Assembly (NCBI GenBank): GCA_964401835.1
Contig: CAYNZP010000002.1
Coordinates: 186,001-250,000 of the forward strand
Length of the DNA: 64,000 bases
From: CAYNZP01 sp964401835
GTDB taxonomy: Bacteria; Planctomycetota; Phycisphaerae; SM23-33
Reading direction: 5' to 3'
Under the pieces are notes generated by a model, which saw only the letters and a program-made list of their open reading frames with translations, was not told the DNA's origin and did not search any database. A program made the translations under genes and the position numbers. The first letter of the stretch is position 1; the number at the start of each line of letters is the position of its first letter. Positions 26,113 through 35,847 of this stretch are shown one piece after another.

Positions 26113-27276
26113 CTAGGTAAGAGTCAATACTAAATCGCCATATATTTCCAACTTCAGCTCATCTATCTTGAAACCAAAACCGGACCCCTTTGGCGTTTTC
26201 AACCGGCCGGCGTAGCCAAACATCGGTGACTTTTTGGTCAAATCGTCTCTAAGCAGCAACCTTCCAAAATTTCCTTCGACGAAACGCGGAACAGGTGACA
26301 TCTGCAAAAAACGCCTCTGGGCTGTCGAGAGTATTCCGCTTTCTCCAACCATGCAGCCGAGAACAAACTGAACACCGTGATTGTGCGCTTCTATGGCAAT
26401 GGCCAGTGAACGCAGGAAACCGCCATTTTTGCTCAGCCGAATATTCCACCAGACGTTTTTTGGATGTTGAGAAAGAACTGCCGCATCATCGCCTGTCAAA
26501 AGTGACTCATCAGCCATCAATGGAAGGCCGCATTTTCGGGAAAGATCCACCAGCTCTCCCGGTGAGCAATACACCGGCTGTTCTACCAGACAAACTCCAT
26601 AGTCCGCCAACTCCGCGATTCGCTCTGGGGTGGTATCTGCATCCCAACCGCCATTGACATCGACGCGGAAGGTATATTTCCCAGCTACGACGCCCTTGCC
26701 TATCTGACGATGAACTGCTCGCAGGTTGTGGTAATCGACATCACTACCAAGGCCAAGTTTGAGTTTGAAATCTCTCAGGCCAAACAGCCTCATTAATCTG
26801 AGCTGCCTGGCTGTCTTATCAGGATTTGACGTTCCCAAAACACCGGACACCTTTGAATCTATCTCGCCACGAAGCCTGGCCCTTCCTGATATTATTGAAA
26901 GGAATTCATAGTCAATCTGTCCCATTTCGTCGAACAGACAATTCACCCCTGCCAAATCCATCGCACAGCAGGCTGCATTAATACAATTTCCCTGACCTGA
27001 TATGCCCTGCATTGCCTGTGCGAAATGTGCAGGGGTGAACGGAATGTCCCTTATCGCAGGCCAAATTGTTTCGCTAAGATCGGTAATGACACTTTCTGTA
27101 GACTCGCCGGTAACGTACTGCCGCGGAAGAGTCTCGCCCCACCCAACACGGCCGTCAGAGAGCGTGAGTTTGACGACAACCGCTTCGGCCAGGCTCCTCG
27201 AAGCAGCTGCGTGCTCGAAAGACCTCATGGGTATGGCCGTCTTATAAATATCGAGTTGGGCTAAACCTGCAGTCAT
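26113..27276 (-). CDS. Enolase-superfamily enzyme (mandelate racemase/muconate lactonizing type)
   Basis: A 387-residue enzyme with the capping domain (1-130) and TIM barrel of the muconate-lactonizing subgroup. Active-site residues visible: KLK near 170 (catalytic lysine of the KxK), metal ligands Asp in VDVNGGW, Glu in VEQP and Asp in MADES, and the opposite lysine in IRLSKNGG. Proteins like this are often dipeptide epimerases or o-succinylbenzoate synthases; the SKNGG motif fits but does not decide the substrate. It lies just upstream of dprA. Confidence 0.85.
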   Translation of the reverse strand: MTAGLAQLDIYKTAIPMRSFEHAAASRSLAEAVVVKLTLSDGRVGWGETLPRQYVTGESTESVITDLSETIWPAIRDIPFTPAHFAQAMQGISGQGNCINAACCAMDLAGVNCLFDEMGQIDYEFLSIISGRARLRGEIDSKVSGVLGTSNPDKTARQLRLMRLFGLRDFKLKLGLGSDVDYHNLRAVHRQIGKGVVAGKYTFRVDVNGGWDADTTPERIAELADYGVCLVEQPVYCSPGELVDLSRKCGLPLMADESLLTGDDAAVLSQHPKNVWWNIRLSKNGGFLRSLAIAIEAHNHGVQFVLGCMVGESGILSTAQRRFLQMSPVPRFVEGNFGRLLLRDDLTKKSPMFGYAGRLKTPKGSGFGFKIDELKLEIYGDLVLTLT

Positions 27277-27285
27277 TAACGTAGA

Positions 27286-27314
27286 AAACTACACGAATTG
27301 GTGGGCGCAGTCAA
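27286..27314 (-). promoter_or_regulatory. Promoter of the enolase-superfamily gene, apparently leaderless
   Basis: TTGACT (27314-27309) and TAGTTT (27291-27286) with 17-base spacing; only 9 bases separate the -10 from the ATG at 27276 and no Shine-Dalgarno is present. The -35 abuts the terminator of the upstream PEP-CTERM gene. Confidence 0.5.
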
Positions 27315-27341
27315 AGGCCCCGCAAACTTTTACGGGGCCTT
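27314..27341 (-). terminator. Terminator of the PEP-CTERM gene
   Basis: AAGGCCCC pairs with GGGGCCTT around a 12-base loop; minus-strand reading ends in GCCTTTGACT. It lies 35 bases after the stop of the PEP-CTERM gene. Confidence 0.75.
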
Positions 27342-27375
27342 CGGTAAAACTAATCTATTTGAAAAGGAGGGTTAT

Positions 27376-28131
27376 TTACGTTTTTTTCAATTTCTGTTTG
27401 GCGAAAATAAATGTACTTCCAAGGCAAAGCAGACCTATCGTAGTCGGCTCGGGAACCTGGCTGAATGTCTGGAAAAATTCACTGACATGAGCCACACCCA
27501 CCCCATCGGGAAGACCGCCATTGGCAACAACATCTTTGACAACCCAAATCTCCGGCAGAGCAACTGGCTGGCCCTGCACGAAATCATAAAAATCTTTCTC
27601 GTCGAAGAGGTCGTTGTTCTGATCGGAAATGTAGTAGACTAACTTATTGGCAACGGGCTGGTTAAAGCCCGCATCCGGGTCAGTAGCATAAACATTTTCA
27701 GAAATCGAAACCATTCCGTTGTCCAAGGTCGGAGAGGCGCCGAAGGCAGTCATGAACAAACCGTTATCTTTAATTAGATGTCCCTGGGAGAGATATGGTT
27801 CAGTAATCGAAACCCTGAATTTGATTGTCGAGTCGGCCAATTGTCCAGCCGCGGCTGACCACGGTCCATTAAACCGCAGCCCGTAATCTCCTTCCACTAT
27901 TACACCGGTGACTTTGATGGCATCTGAACCCGGGGCAATGGTTCCCTGGGTACTGGTTGTCGTTACGCGAAAACTATCAAAGAGCTTATCGCCGACAACG
28001 AGCCCTCCCCCAGCCATTACCTCATCGATTGTGTAGGAATTTGTGTAATCTGCAACAATTGCAGCAGATGCCATTGGGGCCAATAGAATTACGATTCCGA
28101 GCGCTAGAACTAACCTCATTTTGTTGAGCAT
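27376..28131 (-). CDS. PEP-CTERM sorting-domain protein
   Basis: A 251-residue exported protein: signal peptide LVLALGIVILLAPMASA, a beta-rich middle without a recognisable family, and a C-terminal PEP-CTERM anchor starting VPEPTTIGLLCLGSTF followed by a basic tail (KQKLKKT). Such tails are recognised and removed by exosortase for export to the extracellular matrix. The ORF can be extended to 28218, but a perfect GGAGGAG (28140-28146) stands before the ATG at 28131, which decides the start. No exosortase is in the window. Confidence 0.85.
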   Translation of the reverse strand: MLNKMRLVLALGIVILLAPMASAAIVADYTNSYTIDEVMAGGGLVVGDKLFDSFRVTTTSTQGTIAPGSDAIKVTGVIVEGDYGLRFNGPWSAAAGQLADSTIKFRVSITEPYLSQGHLIKDNGLFMTAFGASPTLDNGMVSISENVYATDPDAGFNQPVANKLVYYISDQNNDLFDEKDFYDFVQGQPVALPEIWVVKDVVANGGLPDGVGVAHVSEFFQTFSQVPEPTTIGLLCLGSTFIFAKQKLKKT

Positions 28132-28477
28132 GAGCAAACTCCTCCAAGTTTGTACAAACATAGCGCCTTGCTTGAAGATTTTTTTCGAGCGAGAGTTTAA
28201 AACTTCTGAGCAAAGCACAAACGAGCATTACGGCAAACTAACATTTCGAGAACGTCCGATAATATCTTTATTTCAGGGTTTCCGCAAGTAAGAATTCCTC
28301 CCACGAAGCAAAAAATTCGAAGAAAGGGATATTAGAGCTATTAGTCTAAGAAGAGAATTGCACTTGACGTTTTGGTTATTAGAAACTAACATGCCCAGCC
28401 TTCAGGAAACCTGCGACTATTGCAGGCTAGGCCTAAGTGTTTCACATGAAGCGACTTAAACTGAAGTGATTTTTGAT
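28132..28477. other. Intergenic region before tRNA-Glu
   Basis: No gene is supported. Besides the PEP-CTERM Shine-Dalgarno and the candidate tRNA promoter at 28364-28392, there is a short inverted repeat CCTGC...GCAGG (28411-28427). Confidence 0.5.
28364..28392 (+). promoter_or_regulatory. Possible tRNA-Glu promoter
   Basis: TTGACG (28364-28369) and TAACAT (28387-28392) with 17-base spacing, about 80 bases before the mature tRNA. Confidence 0.4.
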
Positions 28478-28550
28478 GCCCCCATCGTCTAGCGGCCTAG
28501 GATATCAGGTTCTCATCCTGGAGACAGGGGTTCGAGTCCCCTTGGGGGTG
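28478..28550 (+). tRNA. tRNA-Glu (anticodon CTC)
   Basis: A 73-base cloverleaf: acceptor GCCCCCA pairs with TGGGGGT (one G-U pair), anticodon stem TCAGG/CCTGG around loop TTCTCAT gives anticodon CTC, and the T arm contains GGTTCGAGTCC. CCA is not encoded. It reads GAG codons. A terminator hairpin follows at 28566. Confidence 0.95.
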
Positions 28551-28565
28551 TTGTAACTATTGAAT

Positions 28566-28610
28566 AGGCCGGAACTTACGTGAATATCGCGGAATTCCGG
28601 CCTTTTCTTT
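28566..28610 (+). terminator. Terminator of the tRNA-Glu gene
   Basis: AGGCCGGAA (28566-28574) pairs with TTCCGGCCT (28595-28603), followed by TTCTTT. Confidence 0.8.
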
Positions 28611-28843
28611 ACCCTCCATTTTTTTGGTTCACCCCGATTCTGCCCTATTCCGTCGGATTCAGGGCGGGGAATCTCAAAAGTCAGCTTAATTTAACTTTTG
28701 TTAATAAAATGGCTTATCTTTCCTTGGATTTACTGATTTTCAGCGCAAAAAGCACTTTTCATCGCTAAAATCCTTAGCACAACTCCCTTGACAGGAGATT
28801 GCTCATAGGTGTACCTACCGAAAACTCTATCCGGGTCAATTCT

Positions 28844-30007
28844 TTACGGGTTACGGGCTTGTTTACGAAATTTCAGCGGGGTTTGTCCTGTTTCACGTCT
28901 GAAGATTGCAGCCATGTAGCTCGGGCTAGAAAACCCAGAATGTTCAGCAATGCGAGGTATTGGCAACTCTGTTTCAACTAATAACTGTTTTACTCGGTCC
29001 AGCCTCACTCGCTGAATTTCCGAATGAATCGACCAACCTACCGCCTGACGGAAACGCATCTCCAATGCTCGGCGAGACAATGGAATTTGCTGCAACACAT
29101 CCTGAACACTAATAAGCCGGCTGGTGTTTTGGCGTATAAATCTAAGTGCCGCGGCAACTTCCCGGTCTTCCATAGCAAACACATTGGTCGACTGCCTTTC
29201 AACTACATGCGTTGGTTCCACAAGGAGATGCTGAGGTTTGCGGGCTTGATGTCGCATCATTTTGTCCAGCAGCCTGGCTGCCTCGAAGCCTGCCTTTTGA
29301 GCATTCACAGCAACACTTGTCAGGGGCGGGTCACAAAGTTCGCAAAACAATTCATCGTTATCGACACCGATGACAGCTATCTCATCCGGGACCTGAATAT
29401 CTGCCACTCTACAACCCTCAAGAACCTGCCGGGCTCGCACATCGTTGCATGCCATTAAACCGACAGGTTTTGGAAGAGATATCAGCCAATCAGCTAAAAC
29501 ATCTTGCTCGCGGCTCCACTTTAGATCTCGCTTAAGCCTAGGCGGGCTATATACCGTGCAGTCAAAATCAGATTCTCTTAAGTAGAAGACAAATTCATCT
29601 TCCCGCTGTAATGACCAAACCCTGCCCGGAACGCCACAAAAAGCGAAACTACGAAAACCCTTTTCCAGAAAGTGATCGGCTGCCATACGAGAGATCATAC
29701 TGGCATCGGGATGAATCTCAGAGAAACTCCGGCCGACCTCCTGGTACTCTGGTTCCAAATCCAACACAACTGTCGGCAAAGAAGTGGCTGCTACCGCTTG
29801 CGCTATTTTTTTGGTCTCAATGCGGGCAATTATCCCCATTCCACCCCACTGCTGCATCTTTGGAACCTTCTGGGCGAAGTCGCCTGGAGTAAGATAAAAC
29901 GACCAAGGCCCGTAAAGTCGTGCGTATTTTTCTACCCCCCTCAGCGCCTCACGGCCATAAACTCGTGATGTTTCTACTAACAATGCTACTTTTGTGATTT
30001 TTTCCAT
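28844..30007 (-). CDS. XylR-like regulator: sugar-binding domain plus AraC-type HTH
   Basis: A 387-residue transcription factor. Residues 1-275 resemble a periplasmic-binding-protein fold as in LacI regulators (VALLVETSRVYGRE at the start; DEIAVIGVDNDELFCEL around 220); residues 285-385 are an AraC-type double helix-turn-helix (SRRALEMRFRQ, FSSPSYMAAIFRRETG). This domain order is that of XylR. The likely start is the ATG at 30007, with GAGG nine bases upstream; an in-frame TTG at 30022 is weaker. It is divergent from the arabinose-type operon at 30172, which it probably controls in response to a pentose. Confidence 0.9.
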   Translation of the reverse strand: MEKITKVALLVETSRVYGREALRGVEKYARLYGPWSFYLTPGDFAQKVPKMQQWGGMGIIARIETKKIAQAVAATSLPTVVLDLEPEYQEVGRSFSEIHPDASMISRMAADHFLEKGFRSFAFCGVPGRVWSLQREDEFVFYLRESDFDCTVYSPPRLKRDLKWSREQDVLADWLISLPKPVGLMACNDVRARQVLEGCRVADIQVPDEIAVIGVDNDELFCELCDPPLTSVAVNAQKAGFEAARLLDKMMRHQARKPQHLLVEPTHVVERQSTNVFAMEDREVAAALRFIRQNTSRLISVQDVLQQIPLSRRALEMRFRQAVGWSIHSEIQRVRLDRVKQLLVETELPIPRIAEHSGFSSPSYMAAIFRRETGQTPLKFRKQARNP

Positions 30008-30059
30008 GTCAGGCCGCCTCAAAATATCACTTTTAATTATATCGAGGTTTAAAACTTTT

Positions 30060-30092
30060 TGCGCAATATTATTTTAAATATGCGCAATATTG
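30060..30092. promoter_or_regulatory. Direct-repeat operator candidate of the pentose operon
   Basis: TGCGCAATATT occurs at 30060-30070 and again at 30081-30091, exactly 21 bases apart (two helical turns on the same face), between the divergent regulator and the isomerase operon. AraC/XylR-type activators bind direct repeats with this spacing. The second copy lies inside the palindrome GCAATATTGC. Confidence 0.6.
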
Positions 30093-30171
30093 CATTTAGA
30101 TTTCAGCTCCCCGATGGTCCAATTGGTCATACAGAATTCCTTTTTCCAACAATCTTACGGAGAATTAATTT

Positions 30172-31668
30172 ATGAAACGCATGACAAATGCACCAAAAGT
30201 CAAAATAGCTCTTGTTGGCGTCAGCCGAGACTGTTTCCCAATTGAACTTACCCGCAATCGCCTCAAGGCACTGGCTAGGGCATGCCGGGAAAAAGGCCTC
30301 AAGGTAATCCTCTGTAAAACAATCATCGAAAACGAAAAAGACGCCCTGGCTGCGATCACAGAAGCTATAGATGCCGGCGCAAACGCTGCTACAATTTATC
30401 TTGGCAACTTCGGGCCGGAGGGGCCCCTTTCCATCTTCGCTGAAAATTTCCCTGGCCCGGTAATGACCTGTGCCGCGGCTGAGGAAAGCAAAAAGGACCT
30501 TATTAACGGTCGTGGTGACGCATTCTGCGGGACGTTGAATGCTTCCTATAACTTTAATCTTCGCCAGCTGAACGTATATATCCCACAAATGCCCGTAGGC
30601 CTGCCCGGTGAACTGGCCGATAAGATCGCGCATTTCCAGGCCATCGCTCGCATCCTGATAGGCGTAGCTGGAGTGAAGATATTCTCGTTCGGGCCGCGAC
30701 CTCAGGATTTTTACGCATGCAATGCACCAATAGGCCAACTTTACGAACTTGGCGTTGAGGTAATGGAAAACTCCGAGTTGGACATGCTTCAGTTGTACCA
30801 GGCCGTTGACGAAAAAGATTCTGCTGTTCGGCGAGTCGCCAATGAAATGAAAAAAGAACTCGGTGAAGGAAACACTTATCCAGATATTCTGCCGAAGCTG
30901 GCTCGCTTTGAAATAGCACTGAAACGATTTGCCCAAGACAACCTCGGATCACGTCAATATGCAATATTCGCCAACAAATGCTGGCCGGCGTTTGAAAAAG
31001 CATTTGGCTTTGTCCCATGTTATGTCAACAGTCGCCTAAGCACAAAAGGCATGCCCGTAGCATGCGAAGTCGATATCTACGGAGCCTTCAGCGAATATCT
31101 TTGCTATCTCGCCAGCGAGGCTCCCGCGACCCTGCTGGACATCAATAACACTGTCCCGGCTGACATGATAACCAAAAAGACCAACCTTAAGGGTGCCAAG
31201 GGCCAAGACCTATTCATGGGCTTCCATTGTGGCAACACTCCGAGCTGCTGCATGAAAAATTGCTCGATGAAGTATCAATTAATCATGAATAGGCTAATGG
31301 AAGACCCAACCTGTGAGCCTGATATTACACGCGGAACTCTCGAAGGCCAACTTGCGCCAAGCGAGATTACCTTCTTCCGTGTGCAGGGCAGTGTAGAAGG
31401 ACAGTTGGCCAGTTATGTAGCCGACGGAAATATCCTCGATATAGACCCTCAAAGCTTTGGGTGTATCGGCGTTTTCGCCATACCAAACTTCGCACGATTC
31501 TATCGGCATGTGTTGATAGCCAAACACTTCCCCCATCACGGAGCGGTCGCATTCAGGCAGTGCGGCAAGGCCCTGTTTGATGCTGTTCAAATGTTGGGGA
31601 TTGAAGATGTTAATGTTCCTCTACCAGCGGGGGCGATTTATCCTGGGGAAAATCCATTCGAACTCTAA
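30172..31668 (+). CDS. FucI-type isomerase, probable L-arabinose isomerase role
   Basis: A 498-residue protein of the fucose/arabinose isomerase superfamily, closer in layout to FucI than to AraA. Candidate metal ligands are the Glu in ACEVDIYGAFSEY (around residue 300), the Asp in LLDINN (around 323) and the His in MGFHCGN (around 350). Ligands in FucI are Glu, Asp and His. A cysteine-rich stretch GNTPSCCMKNCS follows. Because it starts an operon with ribulokinase and ribulose-phosphate epimerase under a XylR-like regulator, the likely reaction is L-arabinose to L-ribulose, but L-fucose or D-arabinose cannot be excluded. GGAGAA lies 7 bases before the ATG. Confidence 0.8.
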   Translation: MKRMTNAPKVKIALVGVSRDCFPIELTRNRLKALARACREKGLKVILCKTIIENEKDALAAITEAIDAGANAATIYLGNFGPEGPLSIFAENFPGPVMTCAAAEESKKDLINGRGDAFCGTLNASYNFNLRQLNVYIPQMPVGLPGELADKIAHFQAIARILIGVAGVKIFSFGPRPQDFYACNAPIGQLYELGVEVMENSELDMLQLYQAVDEKDSAVRRVANEMKKELGEGNTYPDILPKLARFEIALKRFAQDNLGSRQYAIFANKCWPAFEKAFGFVPCYVNSRLSTKGMPVACEVDIYGAFSEYLCYLASEAPATLLDINNTVPADMITKKTNLKGAKGQDLFMGFHCGNTPSCCMKNCSMKYQLIMNRLMEDPTCEPDITRGTLEGQLAPSEITFFRVQGSVEGQLASYVADGNILDIDPQSFGCIGVFAIPNFARFYRHVLIAKHFPHHGAVAFRQCGKALFDAVQMLGIEDVNVPLPAGAIYPGENPFEL

Positions 31669-31684
31669 AAGCGAGATATAGCTT

Positions 31685-33376
31685 ATGTCTAAATACTCAA
31701 TAGGTCTTGACTACGGCACAAATTCAGTGCGAGCTATTGTCGTCAATGTTGCCAATGGGCGAGAAGTCGGCGAGGCTGTCTGGAATTATGAACACGGACG
31801 AAAAGGTGTAATTCTGTCCCGCGATCCAAACCTTGCCCGTCAACATCCGGCTGATTATGTAAAGGGTGCCGAAAAAACCATCAAAAAAGCCCTTGCAGCT
31901 ATAAAGAAGAAAGTCAAAAGCTTCAAGCCAGACCAGATCATTGGTATCGGCGTAGACACGACCGGCAGCACTCCCCTCCCGGTAGATGAAAATGGTCAGC
32001 CTCTTGCATTCCAAAAACGTTTTGCCAGCAATCCAGCAGCGATGGCCTGGCTGTGGAAAGACCACACTTCTGTGGCTGAGGCTGAAGAAATAACTGCCCT
32101 GGCCGCCAAGGTGCGCCCAGAATACCTGGCCAAGTGCGGCGGAACCTATTCAAGCGAGTGGTTCTTCAGCAAGATACTGCATTGTCTTCGGGCCAGCCCG
32201 AAAGTTTTTGACGCTGCTTATACATGGGTAGAAATTGCTGACTGGATACCGTCCATGCTTACCGGTACACAGGCACCGCAGGATTTGACCGTATGTGTTT
32301 GTGCCGCAGGTCACAAGGCAATGTATAATGATTCCTGGGGCGGCTATCCGGATAAAAAGTTCCTTGGCAAACTTGACCCCAAACTTGCCGGACTTCGCGG
32401 CAATCTAAATGATAAAGCGTATGACATTTCAAAATCAGTTGGCAACCTGACTAAAAGCTGGGCCAAAAAAACCGGCTTACCCGCAGGAATACCCGTGGCA
32501 GCTGGCGCTTTTGACGCACACCTCGGAGCTGTCGGAACCGGTATTTCGCCTGGTGCCCTTGTAAAAATTATCGGCACCAGCACATGCGATATGATGGTCG
32601 CCCCGACAAATAAACCGCTTGCGGATATCCCAGGCCTCTGTGGAATCGTACCGGGCAGTGTCCTTCCCGGTTATTATGGTCTTGAAGCCGGCCAATCAGC
32701 CGTCGGTGATATATTTAACTGGTTCGTCAACTATATCCAACCCAACGGAAAAGTCGGCACACATGAACAACTCACAAAAGATGCTGCCAAGCTCAGGCCC
32801 GGAGAATCAGGCTTGCTCGCACTGGATTGGAATAACGGCAACAGGACGGTACTCGTTGACCAACGGCTTACAGGTCTGCTATTAGGCCAAACCCTTTACA
32901 CCACACCGGCTGAGATATACCGCACGCTTATCGAAGCTACCGCCTTTGGCGCCCTAACAATAATCAACCGCTTTGAAGAATACGGCGTAAAGGTTCGCCA
33001 AGTGATCAACTGCGGTGGCATTGCAGAGAAGAACCCCCTGGTCATGCAAATTTACGCTGACATTTCCGGTCGACCAATGAAGATTTCCCGCTCTGCCCAA
33101 ACTTGCGCACTGGGTTCGGCTATTGCTGGTGCTGTCGTCGCGGGAAAGAAAAAAGGCGGCTATAACAGCTTCGCAGCTGCCCAGAAGGCAATGACAGGAT
33201 TAAAGCCAAAAACCTTCAAGCCAAATCCAAAGGCACATGCCGTCTACAGGGAGCTGTACACACTTTATAAAAAGCTACATGATGCCTTCGGCACGCGGCA
33301 GTGCAGCGGCAACCTGCACCACGTAATGAAAAGACTCATTGAAATTCGCACAATGGCTAGGGGTAGATCATGCTGA
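31685..33376 (+). CDS. araB: Ribulokinase (FGGY kinase)
   Basis: Phosphorylates L-ribulose. The 563-residue FGGY kinase begins with the ATP-fold segment [19 protein letters not shown] and has [19 protein letters not shown] near residue 90, the catalytic [13 protein letters not shown] near 275 and the C-terminal FGGY block ([20 protein letters not shown]) near 440; these match AraB rather than xylulokinase. The gene lies 16 bases after the isomerase, and its end overlaps araD by 7 bases. Confidence 0.92.
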   Translation: MSKYSIGLDYGTNSVRAIVVNVANGREVGEAVWNYEHGRKGVILSRDPNLARQHPADYVKGAEKTIKKALAAIKKKVKSFKPDQIIGIGVDTTGSTPLPVDENGQPLAFQKRFASNPAAMAWLWKDHTSVAEAEEITALAAKVRPEYLAKCGGTYSSEWFFSKILHCLRASPKVFDAAYTWVEIADWIPSMLTGTQAPQDLTVCVCAAGHKAMYNDSWGGYPDKKFLGKLDPKLAGLRGNLNDKAYDISKSVGNLTKSWAKKTGLPAGIPVAAGAFDAHLGAVGTGISPGALVKIIGTSTCDMMVAPTNKPLADIPGLCGIVPGSVLPGYYGLEAGQSAVGDIFNWFVNYIQPNGKVGTHEQLTKDAAKLRPGESGLLALDWNNGNRTVLVDQRLTGLLLGQTLYTTPAEIYRTLIEATAFGALTIINRFEEYGVKVRQVINCGGIAEKNPLVMQIYADISGRPMKISRSAQTCALGSAIAGAVVAGKKKGGYNSFAAAQKAMTGLKPKTFKPNPKAHAVYRELYTLYKKLHDAFGTRQCSGNLHHVMKRLIEIRTMARGRSC

Positions 33377-34062
33377 AAGAACTCAAAAAACAGGTTTATC
33401 AGGCAAATTTAAAACTCGTCTCTGAGGGGCTGGTAATACAGACATGGGGCAACGTTAGCGGAATTGATCGTGAGGCTGGCCTGGTCGTAATCAAGCCTTC
33501 CGGCGTTTCTTATAAAAAGATGAAACCCCGGCACATGGTTGTTGTCTCGTTGGAAACGGGAAAAGTTATCGACGGCAACCTGAACCCAAGCAGCGACACA
33601 CCCACACACCTTGAGCTTTATCGCGCATTCGAGGAAATTGGCGGAATTGTCCACACGCACAGCCTCTATGCAACAGCCTGGGCACAAGCCCAAACAGAAA
33701 TCCCCGCAATGGGTACAACGCATGCGGATTATTTTCATGGTCCTGTTCCCTGCACCCGGCCACTTACTCCGGAGGAAATCCAAGGCGATTACGAAATCAA
33801 CACTGGCAAGGTAATCGTCGAACGATTTGCCGATCTAAATCCCCTGCACTTCCCAGCTGCGTTGGTCGCTGAACACGGCCCATTCGCCTGGGGTAAAACG
33901 CCAGATAAAGCCGTCGAAAACGCCGTTGTACTGGAAGAAGTTGCCAGGCTTACAAGCCTGACTTCTAACATTCGCCCGGACATGAAGCCAATCCCCAGCG
34001 AATTGTTGGACAAACACTTCCTCCGCAAACACGGCCCAGACGCATACTATGGACAAAAATAA
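33370..34062 (+). CDS. araD: L-ribulose-5-phosphate 4-epimerase
   Basis: A 230-residue class II aldolase-fold epimerase making D-xylulose 5-phosphate. Zinc-site histidines are in [15 protein letters not shown] (about 91-105) and AEHGPFAWG (about 167-175), and the phosphate-binding GNVSGID (about 27-33) and [10 protein letters not shown] are present. Its start overlaps araB, completing isomerase-kinase-epimerase. No arabinose transporter is nearby. Confidence 0.94.
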   Translation: MLKELKKQVYQANLKLVSEGLVIQTWGNVSGIDREAGLVVIKPSGVSYKKMKPRHMVVVSLETGKVIDGNLNPSSDTPTHLELYRAFEEIGGIVHTHSLYATAWAQAQTEIPAMGTTHADYFHGPVPCTRPLTPEEIQGDYEINTGKVIVERFADLNPLHFPAALVAEHGPFAWGKTPDKAVENAVVLEEVARLTSLTSNIRPDMKPIPSELLDKHFLRKHGPDAYYGQK

Positions 34063-34222
34063 AACAACACACAATAAAACTTCCATCCCCCGACTGGTTC
34101 GGCTGGTTACGCCAAACCCATCCGCCACGTGCATGTGTATAGGTATGCGGCGTCCGCTCTCCGGTTAGATTGGGAAAAGCCTGCAAGTCAGCACGATTCC
34201 GCTAATTTTCCTGGGAAGATTC

Positions 34223-35176
34223 TCAAATTATTTTGACTTGTACATGCCCGGCGATTTTTTCGGCAAGGCTTGTCCTGAATTCTGCGACTATCGGGTGACA
34301 AGCACTTGCTGAAGCGGCTGCAACTGCCTTGGGTAAGACTGTTGAGAGTTCCTTGCCTTGAGTAACACCGGCGAGGAACACAGCAAGCAGGACGTCTCCA
34401 CAACCCACCGTGTTGCATACACCCTCGATTTTCTTTGAAGGGCGAGCGTGCATTATTTGACCGGCGGTAAAAAGATATGCCCCGTCTTCACCCAAGCTGA
34501 GAAGAACGAATTCAACGTCACTGCTCAGTTTTTTTGCAGCTGCGACTTGCATGTCCAAAGTTTCCAACTCACAACCCACCAGTTCGGCCAACTCATGTGT
34601 ATTGGGCTTAAGGAGCCATATCTTTTTTCCCGCAACCGCGCCAAGTGCCGCCCCGCTGGTATCGACGGCAACACGGGCACCCGCCTCATTGCAGAGGTCA
34701 ATCAGGTTTGCGAAATCTTCCGTGGTAATCCCAGGTGGAAGCGACCCGCTGAAAACGACGATCATGCCCTGCTTAACAAGAGATTGGAGTTTGTCTCCCA
34801 AATTGCCTATCATTGCCGGTGTCACTTCCAAGCCTGTATCACGGATGTGAGTATCTTCGCCTGTGCTTCGGTCAGCGATGGTAACATTTTCACGGGTCCG
34901 GCCGGCGAGCATGATAAATTCATCCTTCACGAGAGGATGATCCAGCAAAGCGGCGAACTCGTCGCGATTGGCCCGACCGAGATACCCCGTCGCTATACTG
35001 CCGATGCCTATCGCGGCCAACACTCGCGAAACGTTGACGCCTTTACCGCCCGGAGTTCGAGAAATTTCCCGCCCAGTCTGGTGATCGCCCGGATCCAGCC
35101 GTTCGACCTCGAGAAGTCTGTCAACGGTAGGATTCAAACTGACGGTAATAATCGTTGGGGAATCGGCCATAGTCAT
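34223..35176 (-). CDS. 1-phosphofructokinase family sugar kinase (PfkB)
   Basis: A 317-residue PfkB kinase of the LacC/FruK branch: TVSLNPTVDR at the N-terminus, PGGKGVNVSRVLAAIG around 43, SGSLPPG around 142, and the anion-hole/catalytic region NTVGCGDVLLAVFLAG near 257 with the expected GxGD. Such enzymes act on fructose 1-phosphate or tagatose 6-phosphate. The start overlaps the end of the HAD phosphatase gene (ATGA), so the two are one unit; there is no phosphotransferase gene here, which makes a FruK assignment uncertain. Confidence 0.85.
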   Translation of the reverse strand: MTMADSPTIITVSLNPTVDRLLEVERLDPGDHQTGREISRTPGGKGVNVSRVLAAIGIGSIATGYLGRANRDEFAALLDHPLVKDEFIMLAGRTRENVTIADRSTGEDTHIRDTGLEVTPAMIGNLGDKLQSLVKQGMIVVFSGSLPPGITTEDFANLIDLCNEAGARVAVDTSGAALGAVAGKKIWLLKPNTHELAELVGCELETLDMQVAAAKKLSSDVEFVLLSLGEDGAYLFTAGQIMHARPSKKIEGVCNTVGCGDVLLAVFLAGVTQGKELSTVLPKAVAAASASACHPIVAEFRTSLAEKIAGHVQVKII

Positions 35177-35847
35177 AATCGTTTCATTAACTCTTCAGGT
35201 ACGTCAGCAAGGTCGGAAGCGGTCCAGTCTGCCCCTTCCCTACGGAGTTCGTCCGCTGTGAAACTGGTTGTCAGGCCAAGGCACATCGCACCGGCCGCCT
35301 TGGCAGAGCGAACACCATTTGGGGCATCCTCAACGACAAGGCATCGCTGGGCCGGAAGATTAAGCTGCTGGGCCGCCGTGATAAAAATCTCCGGGTGCGG
35401 CTTCTTATTTTCCACATCGCTCCCGCTAAGGCAAACATCGAAAGTTTCCGCAGGGATATCTATTTCGGCAAGGTTTCCATTTACCTTAACTCGGTCGGCA
35501 CTGCTGGCAACAGCCAATTTCAAACCTTTTTTACGAGTAGCCGAAACAAATTCCCGCACACCATTAAGCGGATCAAGCCGGCCCTTAATAATATCCAGAT
35601 AGATTTCGTAGGTTCGTGCTTTATCACACTCCAAGTTCCAGTCGATACCGTATTTTTCGGCAACTCCACCGATATAACGATTCTCTCCGGTTCCGACGAA
35701 CGGCTCAAAATCTTCGGGCCTTACCGTGCAGTTGTAGGTTTCAGCAAACATTTTACAGGCAGCCTCAGCGATGAATTCTTCCGAGTCGCACAATACGCCG
35801 TCCATATCGAAAATGATGCCAAGAATTTTACTGTTCGCTTCGCTCAT
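35173..35847 (-). CDS. HAD-superfamily phosphatase or phosphoglucomutase-like
   Basis: A 224-residue HAD protein with a helical cap: motif I FDMDGVLCDSEE (13-24, nucleophile Asp and the second Asp two residues on), motif II VASSADR near 113, motif III Lys in NKKPHPEIF near 148, motif IV VVEDAPNGVRSA near 173. The form resembles beta-phosphoglucomutase or sugar-phosphate phosphatases; which one is undecided. It precedes and overlaps the PfkB kinase, so both probably act in the same sugar-phosphate pathway. Confidence 0.87.
   Translation of the reverse strand: MSEANSKILGIIFDMDGVLCDSEEFIAEAACKMFAETYNCTVRPEDFEPFVGTGENRYIGGVAEKYGIDWNLECDKARTYEIYLDIIKGRLDPLNGVREFVSATRKKGLKLAVASSADRVKVNGNLAEIDIPAETFDVCLSGSDVENKKPHPEIFITAAQQLNLPAQRCLVVEDAPNGVRSAKAAGAMCLGLTTSFTADELRREGADWTASDLADVPEELMKRL

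Noticed and set aside
30115..30128. Palindrome around CCAATTGG as an operator
   Set aside because: Only 8 bp of exact symmetry; too short to separate from chance next to the stronger direct repeat.
31685..33376. Xylulokinase instead of ribulokinase
   Set aside because: N-terminal and C-terminal blocks fit AraB, and araD follows directly; xylulokinase would not need a ribulose-phosphate epimerase.
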